Below are positions 33,099-40,416 of a stretch of DNA of 64,000 nucleotides, piece by piece. Below the pieces are notes generated by a model. That model saw only the letters and a list, made by a program, of their open reading frames with translations. It did not search any database and was not told the origin of the DNA. The DNA is from Gaetbulibacter_B jejuensis (GTDB lineage Bacteria; Bacteroidota; Bacteroidia; Flavobacteriales; Flavobacteriaceae), in assembly GCF_039524015.1 (NCBI RefSeq), contig NZ_BAAAGF010000001.1:248001-312000 (forward strand). The letters are read 5' to 3'. How positions within the stretch are numbered: position 1 is the first letter of the stretch; each line of letters starts with the position of its first letter. Made by a program: the position numbers and the translations under genes.

Positions 33099-34151
33099 AT
33101 GATAGAAGATAAAAATCAACAACGTACTCCACTTTCAGAATTAGGAGAATTTGGACTTATAGATCATTTAACAAAACACTTTGAGGTTAAACACAAATCA
33201 ACCATTAAAGGTATTGGTGATGATGCTGCTGTGCTAGACTTTAAGTCTAAACAAATTGTGCTTACAACCGATATGCTAGTTGAAAATGTGCATTTTGATC
33301 TTAGCTACATGCCTTTAAAACATTTAGGTTACAAAAGTGTAATGGTCAACCTTTCTGATGTGTATGCTATGAATGCCAATGCAACACAAATTACGGTTTC
33401 TATTGCTGTTTCTAACCGCTTCCCTGTTGAAGCACTCGAAGAGTTGTATAGTGGTATTCAAACTGCTGCTGCTGTTTATGGTGTTGACGTTATTGGTGGT
33501 GACACCACCTCTTCAACTACTGGTTTAATTATTTCGGTTACTGCTGTTGGTGAAGTTGCAACTGATGATGTGGTTTATAGATCAGGAGCAAAACCTAACG
33601 ACTTACTTGTTGTTACTGGTGATTTAGGTGGAGCATACATGGGTTTACAAGTTTTAGAACGCGAAAAAGAAGTGTTTAAAGTGAACCCTCAAAACCAACC
33701 AGACTTGGACATGTACACGTACATTATTGAACGTCAATTAAAACCTGAAGCTAGAAAAGACATAGTAAAACTTCTAAAAGACTTGGAGGTAAAACCTACA
33801 TCTATGATTGATATAAGCGATGGTTTGTCTTCTGAAATTATTCATTTGTGCAAACACAGCGATGTTGGTGTTGAATTGTATGAAAACAAAATACCTTTAG
33901 ACCCTCAAGTAATTTCAACTTGCGAAGAGTTTGATATAGACAGTACAACTGTAGCTTTAAATGGTGGAGAAGATTATGAACTTTTAATGACGATTTCTCA
34001 AGACGATTACCCTAAAATTAAAGCAAACCCAAATTTGAGTGTTATAGGATTTATTACAGAAAAAAGCAGCGGAATGCATTTGGTAACTAGAGCAGAAGCT
34101 AAAATTCCAATAGTTGCTAAGGGTTGGAACGCTCTTAATAATCAGGAATAA
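33099..34151 (+). CDS. thiL: thiamine-monophosphate kinase ThiL
   Basis: The 350-residue enzyme phosphorylates thiamine monophosphate to thiamine diphosphate with ATP. AIRS/PurM-fold motifs are seen: GIGDDAAVLDF near residue 39, TTDMLVENVHFDLSY, NLSDVYAMNA, DVIGGDTTSS and IDISDGLSSEI. Length fits the bacteroidal form. The 3' end overlaps a small convergent gene by 17 bases. No other thiamine genes are nearby. Confidence 0.95.
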   Translation: MIEDKNQQRTPLSELGEFGLIDHLTKHFEVKHKSTIKGIGDDAAVLDFKSKQIVLTTDMLVENVHFDLSYMPLKHLGYKSVMVNLSDVYAMNANATQITVSIAVSNRFPVEALEELYSGIQTAAAVYGVDVIGGDTTSSTTGLIISVTAVGEVATDDVVYRSGAKPNDLLVVTGDLGGAYMGLQVLEREKEVFKVNPQNQPDLDMYTYIIERQLKPEARKDIVKLLKDLEVKPTSMIDISDGLSSEIIHLCKHSDVGVELYENKIPLDPQVISTCEEFDIDSTTVALNGGEDYELLMTISQDDYPKIKANPNLSVIGFITEKSSGMHLVTRAEAKIPIVAKGWNALNNQE

Positions 34152-34368
34152 GCGCTTTTTGTTTTTTGTTGTGAACTCTTCGGTTGTGTATACGCTCTAA
34201 AACCGAATTTATTTCTTTGTATTTTGGTGTTAAAGGAATCATTTCTCCTTTACCATTAATGGTCGTTTGTGCATTACAGTTTTTGCACTTGTACTCTTTG
34301 ACATGATACGTAACTTTTTTAGCTACTTTGTACTCATGACCAAATAAAGAACAGTAGAGATTTTTCAC
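34135..34368 (-). CDS. small zinc-ribbon-like protein, paralogue A (GTG start)
   Basis: This 77-residue basic protein shows LFGHEYKVAKKV, then HVKEYKCKNCNAQTT, so a His and a CxxC pair could bind zinc. The second half (LTPKYKEINSVLERIHNRRV) is probably helical. The only usable start in frame is GTG, with an in-frame TAG upstream. It overlaps the thiL stop by 17 bases. A close paralogue lies 76 bases upstream. I know of no function. Confidence 0.65.
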   Translation of the reverse strand: MKNLYCSLFGHEYKVAKKVTYHVKEYKCKNCNAQTTINGKGEMIPLTPKYKEINSVLERIHNRRVHNKKQKALIPDY

Positions 34369-34444
34369 TTGACTTGCTATTTTAGTTATTACTTTAGAGG
34401 ATTTCTAAATATATGAAAATCAAGTAAAAACTTACAAGCAATTG

Positions 34445-34705
34445 TTAATATATCGATGAACTGAGTGTTTTTGACTTTAAACGTATCATCCTTCTTGTGT
34501 AAATCTCTTCAAGGATAATATTGATTTCTTTGTACTTAGGCGTAAGCTCAGTTAAATTTCCGTTGCTATTTGTAGTAAGTTGCTTTTTGCAACATTTGCA
34601 AGTGTATTCTTTTACGTGTGAAGTTACTTTTTTTGATACTTCATATTTGTGACCAAAAAAATCACAAATTAGTTTAGAGGCTGGGTTAGTTGTAGTTTTT
34701 TTCAT
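34445..34705 (-). CDS. small zinc-ribbon-like protein, paralogue B
   Basis: The 86-residue protein is clearly paralogous to the gene at 34135-34368: FFGHKYEVSKKVTSHVKEY, CKCCKKQL and ELTPKYKEINIILEEIYTRR align with it. I start at ATG 34705 (MKKTTTNPASK); a frame extension to 34744 adds 13 residues of less likely sequence. The CKCC cluster with the upstream His could hold zinc. The pair arose by tandem duplication. Function unknown. Confidence 0.65.
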   Translation of the reverse strand: MKKTTTNPASKLICDFFGHKYEVSKKVTSHVKEYTCKCCKKQLTTNSNGNLTELTPKYKEINIILEEIYTRRMIRLKSKTLSSSIY

Positions 34706-34765
34706 GTTATCGAGATTTGGGACTGTTAACTTAGAAAAAAACAAAATAAAAACTGTTTAAAAGCT

Positions 34766-35542
34766 CTATTTTTCGATAAAACGTAAAATATTGTAAGTTA
34801 ATTCTTTCGTATTTTCAATATGACTCATATGTCCATCAGGAAATTCAACAATTTTTACATCAGAATGTTCAACATGAGATACCGTTGTATTAAACTCTAA
34901 AACAGGATCTTTACGTCCAACTATAAGCATTTTCTTTATAGGAAGTGCTTTAAAAAACCGTGTTCTGTCTTTACGCGTTTTCATGCCTTCTAATGCTGCA
35001 ACAATACCTTGAAGCGAAGTCTCCAAAGCTTGTTCTTTAACAAAATCAATTGCTTCTTTTAACGTTTCTCGATTTTCGGGAGCAAACAAATTGGCAACAG
35101 ACATACTCACAAAGGCTCTATGATTTTGTTTAACAGCCTTTATAGCTCTGTCTCTGTTTAACTTACGTTCGCCACTATCTTCTTGAGCGGTAGAATTCAT
35201 TAAACACAAACCTGTAACATCACTAGTGTAGTTTTCTGCATAAGCTAAAGCAACATATCCACCCATTGAATGGCCAATAAAATTTGCTTGTTCAATCTGT
35301 AAATGTTCTAATACAGCTTTTACTGCTTCAGCCATCATTTCCATAGTATGGATATAACCAATACTATCTGTTTGTCCATGACCCAGTAAATCTATGGTTA
35401 CAACTCTGTGGTTTTTGGAAATCTCAGGACCTAAATTAGTCCACATAGTAGAGTTTTCTAAAAAACCATGTAACAAGACTACTGCTTCGCCTTTACCTTC
35501 ATCAGTAAAGTATAAATTTATGTTCTTATATTTTATTGTCAT
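34766..35542 (-). CDS. alpha/beta hydrolase
   Basis: The 258-residue soluble enzyme has an oxyanion-hole block LLHGFLENSTMW, the nucleophile elbow GHSMGGYVAL (Ser about residue 92), the acid Asp in GRKDPVLEF and the catalytic His in PDGHMSHIEN. It belongs to the broad group of esterases and lactonases; the substrate is unknown. It has no signal peptide. A TATCTTTG box on the minus strand at 35560-35567 may be its promoter, and it runs divergently from the GH26 gene. Confidence 0.88.
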   Translation of the reverse strand: MTIKYKNINLYFTDEGKGEAVVLLHGFLENSTMWTNLGPEISKNHRVVTIDLLGHGQTDSIGYIHTMEMMAEAVKAVLEHLQIEQANFIGHSMGGYVALAYAENYTSDVTGLCLMNSTAQEDSGERKLNRDRAIKAVKQNHRAFVSMSVANLFAPENRETLKEAIDFVKEQALETSLQGIVAALEGMKTRKDRTRFFKALPIKKMLIVGRKDPVLEFNTTVSHVEHSDVKIVEFPDGHMSHIENTKELTYNILRFIEK

Positions 35543-35622
35543 TATTCTATAAAGAAATGCAAAGATAGTGTTATAGGAGAATACTTAAAACCTTTAATTT
35601 TGAACCTATACCTTATTTTATT

Positions 35623-36741
35623 ATGAAATTACTTTCGCTATTTGTTCTTTTATCCTTATTAATGTTTAGTTGTTCAAAAACCTCAACCAATCATTTAATA
35701 GACAAAAACGCTACTGCCGAAACCATAAATCTTTTTAATAATTTAAAAGAAACTTCTAAAAAACACATTCTCTTTGGACACCAACATGCCACTGAATATG
35801 GTCATGGCTGGAAAGATGACAAGAACCGAAGTGATGTAAAATCTGTTGTGGGTTCTCATCCAGCAGTTATAGGTGTTGATTTTATAAATTTTTCAGGGAT
35901 TAGCGAACGTAGAACACAACAAGTAATGCATGAATTAAAAAAAAATGTAGAAGACACTTACAATAGAGGAGGCATTACCACAATTGCATGGCATTTTAAC
36001 AATCCTGTTTCTGGAGGTGGTTTTTATTGGAAGGATTCTATCTCAAAACCTGCTGTAAAATATATAATTCCTGGTGGTGAAGCTCATCATGAGTATAAAA
36101 ATATCCTTAAAAGAATTGGGTATTGGGCAAACAACCTGAAAGGAGCTGATGGAAAATCGGTTCCTGTTATTTTTAGACCTTTCCATGAGTTTGATGGCGA
36201 TTGGTTTTGGTGGGGAAAACCTTACTGCTCAAAAGAAGAATTTATTAGTTTATGGCAATTTACCGTTAGTTACTTGAGAGATGAGTTGGGTGTTCATAAT
36301 TTTATTTATGCCTTTTCTCCTGATAACAGATTTACTACCGAAGAAGAATTTTTAGAACGTTATCCTGGTGATGAATGGGTAGATATGGTTGGAATGGATA
36401 ACTATGCCGATTTAGGTCGCGATAGATATGATTTGGAAACTGCTGCCAAAAAACTGAAAATTGTTTCGGATTACGCTAAAGAGAAACACAAACTTGCTGC
36501 TTTTACCGAAACAGGATTAGAGTCCATCCCTAACACGACTTGGTGGACTGATACCTTACTAAAGCTTTTAAAAGAAAACGACTTGGAGCTGTCTTATGTA
36601 CTTGTGTGGAGAAACGACGAAAACAGTCCTACACATTACTATGCACCATTTCCTGGACAAGTAAGCGAAGAAAATTTTAAAGCCTTTTATAACGATGAAT
36701 TTACACTGTTTGAAAACGATCTTAAAAAGATGTACGACTAA
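35623..36741 (+). CDS. GH26 family glycoside hydrolase lipoprotein (beta-mannanase-like)
   Basis: The 372-residue lipoprotein (lipobox LLMFSCSKT) has the GH26 TIM-barrel pattern: HILFGHQHATEYGHGW, IAWHFNNPVSGG, VIFRPFHEFDGDWFWWG with the acid/base Glu (about residue 190), and AAFTETGLE with the nucleophile Glu (about 296). GH26 enzymes cut beta-1,4-mannan or related beta-linked glucans and xylans. No SusC/SusD pair or other carbohydrate enzyme is adjacent, so this is an isolated enzyme, not part of a visible utilisation locus. Its stop overlaps the next convergent gene by four bases. Confidence 0.9.
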   Translation: MKLLSLFVLLSLLMFSCSKTSTNHLIDKNATAETINLFNNLKETSKKHILFGHQHATEYGHGWKDDKNRSDVKSVVGSHPAVIGVDFINFSGISERRTQQVMHELKKNVEDTYNRGGITTIAWHFNNPVSGGGFYWKDSISKPAVKYIIPGGEAHHEYKNILKRIGYWANNLKGADGKSVPVIFRPFHEFDGDWFWWGKPYCSKEEFISLWQFTVSYLRDELGVHNFIYAFSPDNRFTTEEEFLERYPGDEWVDMVGMDNYADLGRDRYDLETAAKKLKIVSDYAKEKHKLAAFTETGLESIPNTTWWTDTLLKLLKENDLELSYVLVWRNDENSPTHYYAPFPGQVSEENFKAFYNDEFTLFENDLKKMYD

Positions 36742-37394
36742 CTTTTTAGACGTTTGATTACCGAAAAGGCTTTATCAACCACTTCGTCTTCAACCAAAAC
36801 AGTAAACTCATTAGTGGTAGATACAACTTCGTACAATGCGATACCTTCCCAAGCTAATCGCTTAAAAATCTGGTAATACAATCCTGTAACTTTTGAATTG
36901 TTCTCAGGAAGACTAATGCTTATTGCTGAAAGATGCTCTTTGAGTCCCAATAAGGTTTCATCTTTAAAATTTTCTTTTATATAAGCATTTTGTGAACTCG
37001 AAATGATAATATTACTCTCTAGAATTCCTCTAGTAAACGCATAAAACACATTACTTTGCGCATCAATATGTTGCAAAACCTTAGAATGACTTAGTATAAG
37101 TGTTTTAGAATTTTGAAATGTAAAATCACTTAAATTAGACCTTACAGTAATATCTCCCAAACTTTCAATAACGCGTTTTAATCGTGGTGAATTTCCTAGA
37201 TCTTTTGGCGGACTATAACGCCTTAACGCCATCATTATCGCTCCAGTTTTTACAGGCTTTCTAAGCATTTCACTAACAGGATCTGCCAATTCTTCTGCCA
37301 AAGCGGAATAGTTAATTATATTTCTAGACAAGGCTTCTTCTAAAAAAGGTTGTGCTACCAAAAGCTCTTCAACACAAGCTGCAATAGTTTTCAT
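36738..37394 (-). CDS. ACT-like regulatory protein, divergent from aspartate kinase
   Basis: This 218-residue protein has a helical N-terminal part (FLEEALSRNIINYSALAEEL, then PVKTGAIMMALRRY, about residues 18-60), which resembles a DNA- or partner-binding helical bundle. The rest contains beta-alpha patterns resembling paired ACT domains (ISISLPENNSKVTGLYYQI, IALYEVVSTTNEFTVLVED). It runs divergently from aspartate kinase with 95 bases between the starts, suggesting a role in sensing amino acids or controlling that gene. I do not know a named family for certain. Confidence 0.65.
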   Translation of the reverse strand: MKTIAACVEELLVAQPFLEEALSRNIINYSALAEELADPVSEMLRKPVKTGAIMMALRRYSPPKDLGNSPRLKRVIESLGDITVRSNLSDFTFQNSKTLILSHSKVLQHIDAQSNVFYAFTRGILESNIIISSSQNAYIKENFKDETLLGLKEHLSAISISLPENNSKVTGLYYQIFKRLAWEGIALYEVVSTTNEFTVLVEDEVVDKAFSVIKRLKS

Positions 37395-37489
37395 TTTGTT
37401 AATTATTTAACAGTGTGTGCAAATTTAGTTTAATTTTTTAAATTTCATGTGTTTAAACTCTTTTGAATATAGCTTTGCTTCAAAATTAA

Positions 37490-38830
37490 TTGAACAAGAC
37501 TATGCAAGTTTTAAAATTTGGCGGAACATCAGTAGGGTCTATTGAAAATATGACCAACGTAAAAAACATCATTAATAATGGCAACAGAAAGATTGTAGTG
37601 CTTTCAGCAATGTCTGGAACAACTAATGCGCTAGTGGCGATTTCTGAAGCTATAAAACACAATAACGTCAACCTAACACCTCAACTTATTGAGAATTTAC
37701 GTTTAAAATATGTTGATGTCGTTAATGGTTTACTACAAGATTCGCAATTGCATAAAGAAGCTCAAGCTTATACTCAATCGGTTTTTAAATCTTTGAGTCT
37801 TTGGGCTAAAGAAACTCATACTGAGTTATTGTATAACAGAATTGTATCTCAAGGCGAACTTTTATCTACCTTTTTATTCAGTAGATTTTTACAACAGGAA
37901 GGTATTAATGCACAGTTGATTTCAGCACTCGATTTTATGCGTATCGATAAAAGCCATGAACCAGATAATTTTTACATCAAACAAAACTTAACTCGTTGTA
38001 TTGAGCAATTACCACAAGCAGACATTTACATTACACAAGGTTTTATTTGTTTGGATTCTGAAGGTGGAGTTGCCAACCTACAACGTGGTGGAAGTGATTA
38101 TACTGCAACAATTATTGGAGCTGCAATTAATGCTACAGAAGTACAAATTTGGACAGACATTGACGGTTTTCATAATAACGACCCACGTTATGTTGAAGAC
38201 ACGCAAGCCATCTCAAACTTGTCTTTTGACGAAGCTGCTGAGTTGGCTTATTTTGGTGCTAAAATCTTACATCCGCAAACGGTTATGCCAATTAGAGAGC
38301 AAAACATTCCGTTGCGTTTAAAAAACACTATGGCTCCACAAGCTCATGGAACTTTAATTACAAATACCATTCATGGTGAAGGTATAAAAGCCATAGCAGC
38401 TAAAGATGGTATTACTGCTATAAAGATTAAATCGGCTCGTATGTTGTTAGCTCACGGATTTTTGAAGAAAGTCTTTGAGGTTTTTGAAAAATATGAAACT
38501 TCAATTGATATGATTACCACGTCTGAAATTGCAGTGTCCTTAACTATTGACGACACCTCTCACCTACAACACATCTCAGAAGAATTACAAAAATTTGCAT
38601 CAGTTGAAATAGACGACTACAGAACTATTGTTTGTTTAGTAGGTAATAACATTGTATTTCATCCTGATACCCCTAAACTGTTCCAGATATTACAAGACGT
38701 TAATGTGCGTATGATTGCCTATGGTGGAAGTAATAATAATATATCGCTGTTGATTAATACAAGTGATAAACAAGAAACCTTACGGAAGTTAAATCGATAT
38801 GTTTTCGAAACAGAAGTGATATTAAATTAA
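37490..38830 (+). CDS. lysC: aspartate kinase, monofunctional
   Basis: The enzyme (446 residues) makes aspartyl phosphate, the first step to lysine, threonine and methionine. The kinase signature KFGGTSVGS lies at residues 9-17, with RGGSDYTATIIGAAINA and QIWTDIDGFHNNDPR further on. The C-terminal third (from about 300) has paired ACT domains (ITAIKIKSARMLLAHGFLKK and CLVGNN) that usually bind lysine or threonine. No homoserine dehydrogenase is fused. An ATG at 37502 (MQVLKFGG) is an equally good start and would shorten it by four residues. The following hairpin ends the gene. Confidence 0.95.
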   Translation: MNKTMQVLKFGGTSVGSIENMTNVKNIINNGNRKIVVLSAMSGTTNALVAISEAIKHNNVNLTPQLIENLRLKYVDVVNGLLQDSQLHKEAQAYTQSVFKSLSLWAKETHTELLYNRIVSQGELLSTFLFSRFLQQEGINAQLISALDFMRIDKSHEPDNFYIKQNLTRCIEQLPQADIYITQGFICLDSEGGVANLQRGGSDYTATIIGAAINATEVQIWTDIDGFHNNDPRYVEDTQAISNLSFDEAAELAYFGAKILHPQTVMPIREQNIPLRLKNTMAPQAHGTLITNTIHGEGIKAIAAKDGITAIKIKSARMLLAHGFLKKVFEVFEKYETSIDMITTSEIAVSLTIDDTSHLQHISEELQKFASVEIDDYRTIVCLVGNNIVFHPDTPKLFQILQDVNVRMIAYGGSNNNISLLINTSDKQETLRKLNRYVFETEVILN

Positions 38831-38857
38831 AAAAACGGCAAATTGCCGTTTTTTTGT
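38831..38857. terminator. terminator between lysC and aminopeptidase P
   Basis: The hairpin AAACGGCA-AAT-TGCCGTTT, with A and T runs on its two sides, sits between convergent genes and can work both ways. Confidence 0.85.
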
Positions 38858-40150
38858 TTATGAATTCATCAACTCCTCAATCTCTTCTGCTTCAATTGGG
38901 ATATTACCCATTAAATTAAAAGGTTCTCCTCTTTCTTGGATTACTACATCATCTTCCAAACGAATACCAAACCCTTCATCTGGAATATAAATACCAGGCT
39001 CAACAGTAAATACCATGTTGGCTTGCATTGGTTCGTGTAGTAAACCATAATCGTGCGTATCTAAACCAATATGGTGACTGGTACCATGCATAAAGTATTT
39101 TTTGTACGCTGGCCAATCAGGATTTTCGTTTTGCACATCAGCTTTATTCAATAATCCAAGACCTAATAATTCAGAGGTCATAAGTTTACCAACTTCCACA
39201 TGGTAGTCTGCCCAAATAGTACCAGGAACCAATAGTTTAGTCGCTTCATTTTTTACACGCAACACAGCATTGTAAACTGCTTTTTGACGTTCGGTATACT
39301 TACCATTTACAGGAATGGTTCGGCTTAAATCGCTTGAATAGTTAGCATACTCAGCAGCTGTATCAAACAAAATTAAATCACCATCTTTACATTGTTGGTT
39401 GTTTTCAATATAATGTAACACATTAGCATTATTCCCTGAAGCGATAATAGGCGTGTATGCAAAACCTTTAGATCGATTTCTTAAAAATTCGTGCATCATT
39501 TCAGCTTCAATCTCAAACTCCCAAACACCAGGTTTTACGAAACCTAATACTCTTCTGAACGCTTTTTCGGTAATATTACAAGCCTGTTGCATGAGTTCAA
39601 TTTCTATTGGGTCTTTTACCGAGCGTAAACGCTGTAAAATAGGATTACTCTTAGCTACTGAATGTGCAGGATATTTGTCTTTAAGCCATTTAGTAAAACG
39701 GTCTTCGCGTGTTTCAGTTTCTACATTGGCTCTGTAATGTTCATTAGTATTTATATAAACCGTATCGCATTGCGTCATGACTTCGAACATAATTTTTTCT
39801 AAGTCTTGTAACCAATACACGGTTTTGATTCCGCTAGTAGTAAAAGCGGCTTCTTTAGTTAGTTTTTCACCTTCCCAAACTGCAATATGCGCGTTGGTTT
39901 CTTTTAAGAATAACATTTCACGATGCTTAGGATTTGGACAATCAGGGAAAAGCACTAAAATGCTTTCTTCCTGGTCTACTCCGCTTAAATAAAAAATATC
40001 TCTATGTTGCTCAAAAGGCATCGTGCTATCTGCACTTATAGGATAGATGTCGTTGCTATTAAAAACCGCCAAACTACTTGGTTTCATTTGCGACATAAAA
40101 TTTTTACGGTTTTTTATAAAAAGTTTGCTATCTATTGGGTGATATTTCAT
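38858..40150 (-). CDS. pepP: Xaa-Pro aminopeptidase (M24B, aminopeptidase P)
   Basis: The 430-residue enzyme removes an N-terminal residue next to proline. The N-terminal AMP_N domain includes SADSTMPFEQHRDIFYLSGV. The pita-bread catalytic domain has metal ligands in LFDTAAEYANYSSDLSRTIP (two Asp), HGTSHHIGLDTHDYG (His), TVEPGIYIP and GIRLEDDVVI (Glu). No signal peptide is seen, so it is cytoplasmic. It starts alone, with a 266-base spacer upstream that holds a degraded palindromic repeat. Confidence 0.94.
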   Translation of the reverse strand: MKYHPIDSKLFIKNRKNFMSQMKPSSLAVFNSNDIYPISADSTMPFEQHRDIFYLSGVDQEESILVLFPDCPNPKHREMLFLKETNAHIAVWEGEKLTKEAAFTTSGIKTVYWLQDLEKIMFEVMTQCDTVYINTNEHYRANVETETREDRFTKWLKDKYPAHSVAKSNPILQRLRSVKDPIEIELMQQACNITEKAFRRVLGFVKPGVWEFEIEAEMMHEFLRNRSKGFAYTPIIASGNNANVLHYIENNQQCKDGDLILFDTAAEYANYSSDLSRTIPVNGKYTERQKAVYNAVLRVKNEATKLLVPGTIWADYHVEVGKLMTSELLGLGLLNKADVQNENPDWPAYKKYFMHGTSHHIGLDTHDYGLLHEPMQANMVFTVEPGIYIPDEGFGIRLEDDVVIQERGEPFNLMGNIPIEAEEIEELMNS

Positions 40151-40209
40151 AAGAAAAATTTATTTTTTTATTCCCTTGAAAATGGGAATCTTATTAATAT
40201 TTAGTTATC

Positions 40210-40280
40210 TGTCACGCTGAATTTATCTAACTGTTTTTCTATTAGATTAAAGCTTTAGATTCGACAAGCTCAACTAGACA
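40210..40280. repeat. degraded palindromic intergenic element
   Basis: The left end TGTCACGCTGAATTT and the right end TTCGACAAGCTCAACTAGACA (reverse complement TGTCTAGTTGAGCTTGTCGAA) start with the same TGTC...TGA pattern in opposite orientation. The right half recurs at 49898-49926. I see no gene in the 266-base spacer around it. Confidence 0.5.
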
Positions 40281-40416
40281 ATAACGTTTCATTTTTTCAA
40301 AAATAAGCAAACAAAAACGCAAGCCCAAGCATGTTATGATATTCTGTTAAACTTTTAATCCAAATTTTGCAACTAGCAGTATTATCGTTAATTTTCATTC
40401 CAAGAAAACCAACATC

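Noticed and set aside
33022..33099. TPP riboswitch upstream of thiL
   Set aside because: The gap is under 90 bases, lacks the conserved CUGAGA and ACCUGA boxes, and the promoter box sits directly before the ATG.
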